From IMG/VR virus record IMGVR_UViG_3300030388_000381, positions 1 to 24,406 of that record: DNA of 24,406 nt; one strand, given 5' to 3'. Origin of the DNA: a virus. Below the pieces are notes generated by a model that had not been told where the DNA came from, did not search any database, and saw only the letters and a list, made by a program, of their open reading frames with translations. Shown here one piece after another: positions 1-6,197 of the stretch (positions are counted from its first letter, which is position 1; the number at the start of each line of letters is the position of its first letter). The translations under genes were made by a program, and so were the position numbers.

Positions 1-52
1 TAATGAGAACTATGAAAAAAAGAAAAAAGAAAAAGGTTTAACTCTACTTTAG
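1..52 (+). other. Possible 3' end of an upstream rightward gene (uncertain frame)
   Basis: Two forward frames are open from the window edge and close with a stop soon after: one ends at TAA 39-41 and encodes a very basic tail (Lys/Arg run, last residue Val), the other ends at TAG 50-52 with a Lys/Glu-rich tail ending Leu-Leu. Either could be the C-terminus of a gene that lies mostly to the left of the window. Nothing in these few codons identifies a product. The next forward gene does not start until 3338, so this would belong to a separate unit. Confidence is low because a short open frame at a window edge is weak evidence. Confidence 0.2.
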
Positions 53-70
53 CTGGGGTGCAGTATTGCT

Positions 71-95
71 TAGAGTAAAACTTTACGTAAACTTT
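71..95 (+). repeat. Dispersed palindromic element, copy 1 (AAAACTTTACGTAAACTTT)
   Basis: Bases 77-95 read AAAACTTTACGTAAACTTT, which is AAACTTT repeated directly around an ACGT spacer, with the central TTTACGTAAA a perfect palindrome. The same 19 bases recur exactly, inverted, at 20732-20750. The longer stretch 71-95 matches 6849-6873 (inverted) at 23 of 25 bases. This copy is non-coding, downstream of the leftward terminator. A protein-binding site is the simplest reading (inference). Confidence 0.6.
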
Positions 96-102
96 CACAT
101 AT

Positions 103-134
103 AAAAAGACCGGCTATACGTATGTAGCCGGTCT
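103..134 (-). terminator. Intrinsic terminator of the leftward 200-3291 block
   Basis: A perfect 9-bp inverted repeat, GACCGGCTA (108-116) and TAGCCGGTC (125-133), is separated by an 8-base loop and extends by one A-T pair at 107/134. On the minus strand the GC-rich stem is followed directly by TTTTT (103-107), the normal form of a Rho-independent terminator for leftward transcription. It lies about 65 bases past the stop of the 171-aa gene, so it plausibly ends the rusA-to-171-aa transcript. There is no T-run on the plus-strand side, so it is not clearly bidirectional. Confidence 0.85.
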
Positions 135-199
135 AGTGTGTGTGTAGTAAGAGAATATGAATACCCTCAAACGAAACATAATCCCACCTTAAAACTGTG

Positions 200-715
200 T
201 CAACTAATTCCCCAAGTTTCATAAAACTTTTCTGTTGGCTCACATATCAAATTAAAATTCCCCAAAACACTTATCCATTTCAAGTCTTGCTCTACAAGAC
301 TTCTGTCATGCAATAACTTTATTAGAATATCGTATGACCTTATCCCCCCTGAACTCTTAATAGCAGACAAACAATTAGAAACTTTTCTTCTTAAAATAAC
401 TTCAGCCTCTCCTCTAGCCTCGTAACTAGAGTTAATCCTAGGATTATAATTTGATGCTTTTATACCAATCAATCCGGCTCTATGAAAATCGGAATAAAGA
501 TTGTCTAAGCATTTGTATTGGTCAAGAGATATACTATCATTCATAAGTAGCTTATCTAAGGTTGACTGATCAACCACTCTAAATCTTACTTCATTAGAGC
601 TACCTATAAACTCTGCTTTAAGACTATGATGCTTGCCTAATAGTTCTGCACCATAGTCCTTTTTATTATCTTTATTAGAACTTGATCCCATCGTATTCTT
701 CATTATCTTTGTCAT
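200..715 (-). CDS. Hypothetical phage protein, 171 aa, coupled to primase-helicase
   Basis: The product is a mixed-charge soluble 171-aa protein without membrane segments. Its centre (residues about 50-120) has a pattern of a short helix with a 'dSISLDQY' turn, then 'LYSDFHRAGL', followed by a basic helix. This resembles helical DNA-binding-type proteins of alphaproteobacteria and their phages such as the DUF6456 group, but the likeness is only approximate and was judged by eye. The start at 715 is preceded by AGGA about seven bases upstream. It lies inside the end of the primase-helicase gene (41-base overlap), so translation is probably coupled. It is the last gene before the terminator at 103-134. 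A role in replication or regulation is inferred from position only. Confidence 0.65.
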   Translation of the reverse strand: MTKIMKNTMGSSSNKDNKKDYGAELLGKHHSLKAEFIGSSNEVRFRVVDQSTLDKLLMNDSISLDQYKCLDNLYSDFHRAGLIGIKASNYNPRINSSYEARGEAEVILRRKVSNCLSAIKSSGGIRSYDILIKLLHDRSLVEQDLKWISVLGNFNLICEPTEKFYETWGIS

Positions 716-2513
716 GCCAATTCCTAACTGCCTTTGCTTTATATGGAGTTAACATATCCCTCTTACTTCTTTGTATATTAGAAATAGAATTATATCTTGA
801 TGTAATTTTATCAAATTCTAAATTACACTCCCCAATTGATCCTACCCAAGAAAACCTACATTTCCAAATTAATATTTGGCTGACGTTTGATGTTGATGCA
901 TTAGGTCTATGAACTGTCATACCTACATCGCTTTTACTAAAGAAAGATGCTGATCCGGCTATATCATATCCTTTTGGTGGTGGTACAGAGCCATCATCTT
1001 TTCTCATCATTTTTGTAGGATGAGCAACAAACCAAATATGTATCCCATGAGCCTGTGCAAATACTCTTAACTTAGTGAGCATATCAGATATCCAATCTGT
1101 CTCAGAGGTTGTCATGTCCTTTGCTATATAGTTGTATGGATCAATAACTACACCTCTAATACCATGTCTCATAACAGCAACTTTCATTCTATCTAATATA
1201 CTTTGCAACGTAGATAGCGATCCATCAGCTTGATATAAAAAACAAAAGTTATCCAAAACAAATTTCTTGCCCTGTTCTAATTCTTGTCTATTTAATTTAG
1301 GTGTATGCCCATCAAAAAATGGCTTTCCCATGTGCTTACTTATTAGTTTTGCTATGTGTATTCTTGGTTCATTCTCAAAAGAACATATGCCAAACTTCCA
1401 TCCTTTTTCTTTTGCTATGTTTACCATTATTTGATCTACAAATTCAGATTTACCGGATGATGGATGCCCTGTAACAACAGTTAACTGACCCTCTACGACT
1501 GTGTATAGGTCATCAACTTCTTTATATCCTGTGGATATCCCTGTTCCAATTCCTTTTTCATAAATATCATCTACTTGATCATAAAAATGAGAGGCATCAT
1601 ACAATCCGGAAACAGGATATGGGATTGGCTTTTCAGCTAATTCCTTTAGCTTTTCTTTCCCATACTTAACCAAAACTTCATTGGCATCCTTACAATCTGA
1701 TGGATAAACTACCTTGTAACATTTATCCTTGCCTACTCTTCTAGCTATTTCTTCTTCCATAGCAACACCGGATGCATCATTGTCCATAGCGATGACGACT
1801 TTATCGCATCCATCTAATATTTTTTTTGAGTTCCATATAAATTTAAATTTGCCATCGTCATGGGGATCAACTTTGCCATCAACAACTTTCATAACAGCAC
1901 CATGAGGAATTGATATTACACTATCGTAACCACTCTCAATGAAAGACAAACAGTCCATTTCTCCCTCGCAAATAATGACCCAATCTTTTTCTTTTACGTT
2001 ATCAATATTATAAAAGTTTAAAGCTGAACCTTGACTAGAAAAACCTTTTTCCGGAAATGATCTGATCTTTGCAAAATTACATATGCCTTTATTTTGATAA
2101 GGGAAAACTATACAGGGAACTTCTTTTTGTGCTGTTGCGATGTATTGCCTTGTAAATTTTACACCAATTTTTTCTGCTGTTTCTTTTGATATTCCTCTGC
2201 TTTGCAAATATTGTAAGCTACCATTCCCATCGCCAATAACCCCCCATCCATTTTTCTGTTCAACAGGTATTGGCTTGCTTATGTTACTCACATTATCTCT
2301 CCTCACAATTCTAAAGCTGTTGTCATTAAATTTTATTCCACCATCCTCGTTGCAATGCCAACAATTATAAAATAATGCCTCTTCATTGACTTTTAATGAT
2401 AAAGTTTTTTGATTTTTTTTTCTTCTTGAATTAGAACAAAAAGGGCAAGCAATCTTATGCTGACCACTACCAAGACGTAATCCTACATCTCTAATTGAGT
2501 GTTTTATTTCCAT
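675..2513 (-). CDS. DNA primase-helicase (T7 gp4-like)
   Basis: This 612-aa protein combines primase and replicative helicase, as phage T7 gp4 does: it primes lagging-strand synthesis and unwinds the fork as a ring. In order it shows a zinc-binding module with CPFC (Cys23, Cys26) and CWHC (Cys51, Cys54); a TOPRIM fold with CEGEMD (Glu183) and MDND (Asp244, Asp246); and a RecA/DnaB-type helicase core with Walker A GHPSSGKS (349-356), Walker B VVIDPY (Asp458) and a downstream VAHP motif (497-500). The frame stays open to 2570, but the start at 2513 is chosen because GAGGAG lies directly upstream with good spacing. The 171-aa gene overlaps its 3' end. Upstream is an AT-rich tract with tandem repeats. 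No DNA polymerase gene is seen nearby, so the phage may use the host polymerase or encode one outside the window. Confidence 0.95.
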   Translation of the reverse strand: MEIKHSIRDVGLRLGSGQHKIACPFCSNSRRKKNQKTLSLKVNEEALFYNCWHCNEDGGIKFNDNSFRIVRRDNVSNISKPIPVEQKNGWGVIGDGNGSLQYLQSRGISKETAEKIGVKFTRQYIATAQKEVPCIVFPYQNKGICNFAKIRSFPEKGFSSQGSALNFYNIDNVKEKDWVIICEGEMDCLSFIESGYDSVISIPHGAVMKVVDGKVDPHDDGKFKFIWNSKKILDGCDKVVIAMDNDASGVAMEEEIARRVGKDKCYKVVYPSDCKDANEVLVKYGKEKLKELAEKPIPYPVSGLYDASHFYDQVDDIYEKGIGTGISTGYKEVDDLYTVVEGQLTVVTGHPSSGKSEFVDQIMVNIAKEKGWKFGICSFENEPRIHIAKLISKHMGKPFFDGHTPKLNRQELEQGKKFVLDNFCFLYQADGSLSTLQSILDRMKVAVMRHGIRGVVIDPYNYIAKDMTTSETDWISDMLTKLRVFAQAHGIHIWFVAHPTKMMRKDDGSVPPPKGYDIAGSASFFSKSDVGMTVHRPNASTSNVSQILIWKCRFSWVGSIGECNLEFDKITSRYNSISNIQRSKRDMLTPYKAKAVRNWHDKDNEEYDGIKF

Positions 2514-2561
2514 TAATTTCTCCTCACTACACAACCCATAGTTAAATCTAAAAAAAATATT

Positions 2562-2690
2562 CGTCAACAAGAAAAATTATTTATTTATATATATATATAT
2601 TTATATTATATATATTTATATTATATATATTTATAACCATATAGATGGTTATAACCATATAGATGGTTATAACCCTAAAGATGGTTATAA
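2562..2690. other. AT-rich intergenic tract with repeats: candidate replication origin or operator
   Basis: The gap between the primase-helicase and the small gene at 2691 is the most AT-biased stretch of the window. Bases 2577-2632 are almost entirely A and T and include two exact 15-bp tandem copies (2600-2614, 2615-2629). An array of 18-bp repeats follows at 2633-2691. An easily melted tract beside iterons, next to the primase-helicase gene, is the classic look of a phage origin. The same features would also suit an operator controlling the helicase gene. On the minus strand TTGACG (2562-2567) could act as a -35, but no convincing -10 follows it. Confidence 0.5.
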
Positions 2691-2691
2691 C
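2633..2691. repeat. Three 18-bp tandem repeats with internal inverted repeats (iteron-like)
   Basis: Unit 1 (2633-2650) and unit 2 (2651-2668) are identical: ATAACCATATAGATGGTT. Unit 3 (2669-2686) is ATAACCCTAAAGATGGTT, three changes from the others, and a partial fourth (ATAAC) ends the array. Each unit carries AACC...GGTT arms, so across unit borders TTATAACCAT / ATGGTTATAA form a 10-bp stem with a 4-base centre in the first two units and about 8 bp in the third. The set could bind a dimeric protein on one face of the helix. It is too short and without spacers, so it is not CRISPR. Confidence 0.85.
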
Positions 2692-2918
2692 TACATGTTA
2701 AATGCTCTGCTTTGAATTGCTTTTTTTAACCTTTCCCCAATGTATCTTGCCACAACAGGTTTGCTAGTTAAAATCTCTTTCATTTTTTTTTGTAAATTCT
2801 CAGCATTAAAATTTGCCATGTCACAAACGTAAATAAAATCATCTGATTTTACCCATTTTGCTACAGATAATTTTTCTTTGTTATCCCCTAGATACGAATC
2901 AGAAATCGCTTGGCACAT
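2691..2918 (-). CDS. Small hypothetical phage protein, 75 aa, coupled to rusA
   Basis: The frame extends upstream to 3017, but most of that extension lies inside rusA in another frame, so the start at 2918 is preferred. It overlaps the rusA stop by 20 bases, is preceded by a weak GGA, and an in-frame GTG one codon earlier is an alternative. The 75-aa product is soluble and contains 'WVKSDDFIYVCDMANFN' followed by a basic helix. The pattern W-x-x-S-x-DF-x-x-VC-x-x-A is one I associate with small proteins of alphaproteobacterial phages, but I cannot name the family. No function is assigned. The last codons reach the edge of the iteron array. Confidence 0.7.
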   Translation of the reverse strand: MCQAISDSYLGDNKEKLSVAKWVKSDDFIYVCDMANFNAENLQKKMKEILTSKPVVARYIGERLKKAIQSRAFNM

Positions 2919-3291
2919 CACATGTTTCCAAAGTCGTGACTCTGATGTGAGTTCGTGGTGCATCTCTGTCCAAACCCCAATATACAAACTTTTGCTTGAC
3001 CTGTCTGTCGTTAACATAAATCTTTCCTTGCATACAATCTAAGATAACACTTTCGTCTAAATCCGGTCTACGTGAAGCATAGTATACAATTAACTCTACT
3101 TTCACATCTTTTTCAATAAGTTTTTCTAATGTGGGGCATTGTGGGGCAAATTCTTTTTCATAATTTCTAGCTTTATCAGATTTTATTACTCCAAATCTTT
3201 TCCCAAAATTAACTATTTTTCTAGAGTTTGCCTTGCTTGCCGGCTCTCCATAGATAATAAAATTTGTGCTTGTGTGTAATTGTGTTGACAT
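2899..3291 (-). CDS. rusA: RusA-type Holliday junction resolvase
   Basis: The 130-aa product is an endonuclease of the RusA family, which cuts four-way DNA junctions formed by recombination or fork reversal and is common in lambdoid and marine phages. The family signature is present: RRPDLDE followed by LDCMQGKIYVNDRQV, supplying the two close acidic residues and the third Asp that bind metal in E. coli RusA (Asp70, Asp72, Asp91). The frame is open to 3408, but the start at 3291 has AAAGGA at good spacing, and the extra upstream residues look like translated leader. Its start codon overlaps the -35 box of the rightward early promoter, so leftward rusA and rightward nuclease expression share one short control region. 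It fits with the nucleases and annealing protein encoded opposite. Confidence 0.92.
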   Translation of the reverse strand: MSTQLHTSTNFIIYGEPASKANSRKIVNFGKRFGVIKSDKARNYEKEFAPQCPTLEKLIEKDVKVELIVYYASRRPDLDESVILDCMQGKIYVNDRQVKQKFVYWGLDRDAPRTHIRVTTLETCDVPSDF

Positions 3292-3312
3292 AGTTTTTCC
3301 TTTCTGTATAAC
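3285..3312 (+). promoter_or_regulatory. Sigma70-type promoter for the rightward early operon
   Basis: TTGACA (3285-3290) is a perfect -35 box. It is separated by 16 bases from TATAAC (3307-3312), a five-of-six -10 box. Transcription would start near 3319, leaving a leader of about 20 bases with AGGAG just before the ATG at 3338. The -35 covers the first codons of rusA on the other strand. This is the best promoter match I found, and no equally good leftward promoter was found in the same gap. Confidence 0.8.
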
Positions 3313-3337
3313 GAAATGTGTGTAGTAGGAGATTAAA

Positions 3338-4255
3338 ATGAAAATAACCAACAACTTTGGGATGCCCCAACCTTTCGTAGATTTTGCCATAAATGATAAG
3401 TACAGCAAGGGTAAAGCAGATATTTCTGTAACCTCTTTAATTGACAGTCCAAGGGTCAGAGTAATGAAAGATTCTTATAATGACAAGATAGAAATTGATG
3501 CTGTCGATATGGTTTGGGCATTGTTTGGAACTGCTGTACACTCTGTGTTAGAAAGTTCTAACACTTACCCAAGGGTAGGTCATCCATCAGATAAAATTAT
3601 TAACGAAGAAAGATTGTACTCTGATCTTAATGGATGGACTATATCCGGTGCTATGGATAGGCAAGAAATCAAAGATGGTATAGCAACAATAATAGATTAC
3701 AAAGTAACATCAGTTTGGTCAGTAATTCATGGCAAACCGGAATGGGAAAAGCAATTAAATTGCTATGCTTGGCTGTTCAGAGAAAAGCATTTTTTTAAAG
3801 AATGGAAAGTTGGTTCTATAAAAATATGTGCAATACTTAGGGATTGGAATAGAAGAGAGGCAGAGAGAAGAGAAGATTATCCACAAGCACCTATAGTTTA
3901 CGTAGACATTCCTATTTGGAATGAAGAAGATGCAAAAAATTATGTGTCTGAAAGAATTTCAATTCATCAAGAGGCTCAAGTAAATTATGATTTAAATGGT
4001 TCTTTTCCTCTATGTACAAACGATGAAAGATGGCAAAAGAAAAACTCTTGGGCATTAAAGAAAAAGAAATTAAAGAGAGCTTTGAAAGTGTTTGATAACG
4101 AACAATCAGCTCATGACTATCAAGAAGTTTATCATCAACATAGACTGCATCCTAGTGATGCTACAGAAATAGAATTTCGTGGTGGAGAATACACACGATG
4201 TAAGGGCAACTATTGTTCAGTTGCTAAATTTTGCGATCAATACAATGAGGTATAA
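3338..4255 (+). CDS. PD-(D/E)XK superfamily nuclease with C-terminal Cys cluster
   Basis: This 305-aa protein looks like the RecB/Cas4/lambda-exonuclease-type PD-(D/E)XK nucleases that process DNA ends for recombination. Visible motifs in order are GTAVHSVLE (His68), GAMDRQE (Asp107), IIDYK (Asp120 and Lys122) and a QLNCY motif (Gln139, Tyr143), matching the usual H-D-DxK-QxxxY layout. The C-terminal part has Cys226 and then C-x4-C-x5-C (Cys288, 293, 299), which could hold zinc or an iron-sulfur cluster as in Cas4, AddB and Dna2. Those enzymes place their first Cys before the nuclease core, unlike here. It is first in the rightward operon behind the promoter at 3285-3312. Pairing with the annealing-type protein at 4917 suggests a two-component recombination system (inference). 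Confidence 0.88.
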   Translation: MKITNNFGMPQPFVDFAINDKYSKGKADISVTSLIDSPRVRVMKDSYNDKIEIDAVDMVWALFGTAVHSVLESSNTYPRVGHPSDKIINEERLYSDLNGWTISGAMDRQEIKDGIATIIDYKVTSVWSVIHGKPEWEKQLNCYAWLFREKHFFKEWKVGSIKICAILRDWNRREAERREDYPQAPIVYVDIPIWNEEDAKNYVSERISIHQEAQVNYDLNGSFPLCTNDERWQKKNSWALKKKKLKRALKVFDNEQSAHDYQEVYHQHRLHPSDATEIEFRGGEYTRCKGNYCSVAKFCDQYNEV

Positions 4256-4256
4256 A

Positions 4257-4502
4257 ATGACAGAAGATAATATAAAATATCCAAGTGATATAAAAAAAAC
4301 AAAGGTAGTAAGAGTAAGAAAAAAGAGTGGAGTTGTTAAGTTGAAATCTAGAAAAATAATGGGTACTAGATCGCCAAAATCATCTTTAATATCTGAGCAT
4401 ATAATTGAGGCAACAAACAAAGGTAAGGGTGCTTATGTATGTATGCCTATAAAAATTTATATGTATATAAGAGATAAAATAAGAAATTGGCTTAAACAAT
4501 GA
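4257..4502 (+). CDS. Small basic hypothetical protein, 81 aa
   Basis: The start at 4257 has GAGGT just upstream, two bases after the nuclease stop codon. An upstream in-frame ATG lies inside the nuclease gene and is less likely. The product is strongly basic, with Lys/Arg-rich residues about 12-45 (pattern VVRVRKKSGVVKLKSRK), so nucleic-acid binding is conceivable. The C-terminal half looks helical. No family is recognised. It shares a four-base ATGA overlap with the next gene, so the two are translationally coupled. Confidence 0.7.
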   Translation: MTEDNIKYPSDIKKTKVVRVRKKSGVVKLKSRKIMGTRSPKSSLISEHIIEATNKGKGAYVCMPIKIYMYIRDKIRNWLKQ

Positions 4503-4681
4503 ATAGCATAGTTGATTCAAAAAGAAGTAACTATCTCTCTGTATTTAAGCAAGGGATAGAGGATAGCATCTTTTATAAAGATAAGTACGAACAGAATAAG
4601 AGTTCAGCTTATTACAGAAAAGGATATGAATTTGGTTTGCTAATAGAAAAGAAAGAGAAAGAGAGAAAAAATGAAAAGTAA
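4499..4681 (+). CDS. Small charged hypothetical protein, 60 aa
   Basis: The gene begins in an ATGA overlap with the preceding gene and overlaps the next by 11 bases, which supports it being real despite its size. The product is hydrophilic with many Lys and Glu. The centre has a 'YYRKGYEFGL' turn, and the C-terminus is a Lys/Glu helix. Small phage proteins with a Y-x-x-GY-x-x-G pattern are common, but I cannot assign a family or a function. Confidence 0.65.
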   Translation: MNSIVDSKRSNYLSVFKQGIEDSIFYKDKYEQNKSSAYYRKGYEFGLLIEKKEKERKNEK

Positions 4682-4904
4682 TAGAGAAGTAGACTTATGT
4701 TATTTGCCAACAAATAATCTATGTAAAATTAATGAGGTTCTAGACGATAGTTATTTCCCGGAGAACAAAGGAGATATAATTAGTCAAGAATTAGTTACCT
4801 ATCAAAAAATAAAAGGTGGCATTAAGAAAACAACATTTGAAAGAAAGTTTACGAAAGTAAGCCATTACGATTCTTATAAAACAGAAATCTTTAACACTAA
4901 GTGA
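4671..4904 (+). CDS. Small hypothetical protein, 77 aa
   Basis: The ATG lies inside the end of the previous gene (11-base overlap) after a purine-rich AGAGAG ribosome-binding stretch. The product is a soluble 77-aa protein with two Cys near the N-terminus (about residues 10 and 18) and a basic C-terminal half. No domain is recognised. It lies directly before the annealing-type protein gene, so a role in recombination or replication is possible, but position is the only argument. Confidence 0.65.
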   Translation: MKSNREVDLCYLPTNNLCKINEVLDDSYFPENKGDIISQELVTYQKIKGGIKKTTFERKFTKVSHYDSYKTEIFNTK

Positions 4905-4916
4905 AAGGAATAATAA

Positions 4917-5609
4917 ATGAAAAGTGATATACCGGAAAATGTTGGAGAAACATTGAGGGAAATTGGCATGACACCGGATCAAGCCGGATGGAATTGTCAT
5001 GGAACTTATGTTCTGTTGCATAAGGCATTGGAAAAAGTCGCTGTTAAAAAAGGGATTGTTTTTAATGAGCCTACTATATTGGAATGTAATTCTGAAAATA
5101 GGATCGTAAGTCTTTTAGTAACAGGAAAGATGGGCGATAAATCAGAGTGGTCTATAGGAGAGGCATCTCCATCCAACAACAAGAACAGTTATCCATATGC
5201 TATGGCTGAAAAGAGAGCCAAAGACAGGGTTATCTTAAAGCTAGTTGGGTTACATGGGGATGTTTATGCAGAAGACGAGGCAGATGCCTTTAAAGAAGAG
5301 AGACCTGTAGAAATAAATGGTGGAACTTTAGAGAAAGGATTTAAAAAAGAAGAAGAAGTTAAAGAAGAAACTATATCTGTCAAAGATGTGTCTTCAGATA
5401 AAGTTGAAAGTATTCCTGTAAAAGAGGGTGTTGAGGTTATCAAAACTGTTTTCCTTACGTTTATGCCGGATGACAATATAGATAATCTTAGGAAGTTTAA
5501 GAACGAAAATGCTCAAGCATTAAAGGAACTTAAAAATCTAAGTGGCGATGCCTTTGGAGAAGTGTCTACAGCATTTCTTGAAAGAGCAGATAAATTAAAA
5601 AATAAATAA
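4917..5609 (+). CDS. Putative single-strand annealing protein (Erf/Rad52-like)
   Basis: The 230-aa product has an N-terminal domain (residues about 1-125) ending in 'YPYAMAEKRAKDRVIL' and 'GLHGDVYAEDEADAF'. The run AEKRA-x-x-R-x-I-L followed by an acidic 'Y-x-E-D-E' segment resembles the core of phage annealing proteins of the Erf/Rad52-like group and of related unnamed phage proteins. A Lys/Glu-rich linker (about 127-170) leads to a small helical C-terminal domain (about 180-230). The ribosome-binding site AAAGGA precedes the ATG at normal spacing. Between an exonuclease-type gene and an SSB-like gene, an annealing role in homologous recombination or replication restart fits well. The assignment is by pattern and context and could be wrong. 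Confidence 0.55.
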   Translation: MKSDIPENVGETLREIGMTPDQAGWNCHGTYVLLHKALEKVAVKKGIVFNEPTILECNSENRIVSLLVTGKMGDKSEWSIGEASPSNNKNSYPYAMAEKRAKDRVILKLVGLHGDVYAEDEADAFKEERPVEINGGTLEKGFKKEEEVKEETISVKDVSSDKVESIPVKEGVEVIKTVFLTFMPDDNIDNLRKFKNENAQALKELKNLSGDAFGEVSTAFLERADKLKNK

Positions 5610-5623
5610 CAAGGAGAAGATAT

Positions 5624-5968
5624 ATGACTGAATACCCACCAAGTGGCTCTTTATTTGAGGCACGAAATAAGAAATCAGAAAAAAGTCCGGACTACACAGG
5701 GTACATGGAATTGTCTAATGAGGTTATAGACGATCTTATCAAACAAAAAAATGATGGAGTTTCTAAACCTAAGTTTAATCTTGTTGGTTGGAAGAAGATG
5801 AGTTCAAAAAGTGGAAAGGCTTTTCTTTCTATTCGGAGCAATGTATTTGAGGAATACAATGCAAACAAGACTCAAGGCAATAGCTTTGGCTCTAATAACA
5901 ACACCACTATTAACAGAAATACATCAGCGATAGCGAGTACTATTGATGATGATGAAATACCATTTTAG
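5624..5968 (+). CDS. SSB-like / DUF736-like protein with acidic DDDEIPF tail
   Basis: The 114-aa product ends in DDDEIPF, nearly the C-terminal tip of bacterial single-stranded DNA-binding proteins, which docks polymerase, nuclease and recombination partners. Upstream are a low-complexity Asn/Thr/Ser linker (about 82-105) and a compact N-terminal domain with 'SGSLFEARNKK', 'PDYTGYMEL' and 'VGWKKMSSKSGKAFLSI'. That order resembles DUF736-type proteins and small phage SSB-like proteins. A textbook OB-fold signature is not obvious by eye. Start choice is clear (GGAG upstream of ATG 5624). It probably coats single-stranded DNA and recruits the phage recombination enzymes encoded beside it (inference). 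Confidence 0.7.
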   Translation: MTEYPPSGSLFEARNKKSEKSPDYTGYMELSNEVIDDLIKQKNDGVSKPKFNLVGWKKMSSKSGKAFLSIRSNVFEEYNANKTQGNSFGSNNNTTINRNTSAIASTIDDDEIPF

Positions 5969-5978
5969 GGAGATATTA

Positions 5979-6197
5979 ATGGAAAGCACAATACCTAATA
6001 TAAATTTTGAGGCTGTCAAAACATCTATGATGCAAGACAAAAATGGAACAAACATTAAACTTACTATTCATCCTAATGATGTTCCGGAGCAACTGCACAA
6101 GGATTGGGTAGGCTCTAGATATGTGGTTGCCATGGTTAAAGTGAATGACGATGGTACACCGGAAGAAAGGAAAGATAATGACATTAAGGAAATCTGA
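5979..6197 (+). CDS. Small conserved phage protein of unknown function, 72 aa
   Basis: The frame is open from 5943, but the start at 5979 has AGGGAG just upstream and avoids a run of Met codons lying inside the previous gene. The product includes 'LTIHPNDVPEQL' followed by 'GSRYVVAMVKVNDDGTP'. I recognise this arrangement (I-H-P-x-DVP, then GxRY and a beta strand) as recurring in small proteins of marine and other phage replication clusters, but I know no function for it. Its 3' end overlaps the next gene by 20 bases, indicating coupled translation. Confidence 0.7.
   Translation: MESTIPNINFEAVKTSMMQDKNGTNIKLTIHPNDVPEQLHKDWVGSRYVVAMVKVNDDGTPEERKDNDIKEI

Noticed and set aside
120-182. Small leftward ORF of about 21 codons with AAGGTGGG upstream
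   Set aside because: It runs through the terminator stem, has no recognisable composition, and its second half is the terminator sequence itself.
61-200. tRNA or attachment site near the left edge
   Set aside because: No cloverleaf arms or CCA-type 3' end can be assembled; the only strong stem is the terminator hairpin.
682-2370. Forward-strand open frames over the primase-helicase
   Set aside because: They are antisense to a gene with clear TOPRIM and Walker motifs, and their translations are hydrophobic shadow sequence typical of antisense reading.
2633-2691. Tandem repeats considered as a CRISPR array
   Set aside because: Units are 18 bp, directly adjacent with no spacers, and no cas genes are near.
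2571-3408. Longer N-terminal forms of RusA (to 3408) and of the small downstream gene (to 3017)
   Set aside because: The extra residues lie in leader or inside a neighbouring gene in another frame, and better ribosome-binding sites exist at 3291 and (weakly) near 2918.
3441-3481. TTGACA (3441-3446) with TATAAT (3476-3481) as an internal promoter
   Set aside because: The spacing is 29 bases, far beyond the 16-18 that sigma70 uses, and both boxes lie inside the nuclease coding sequence.
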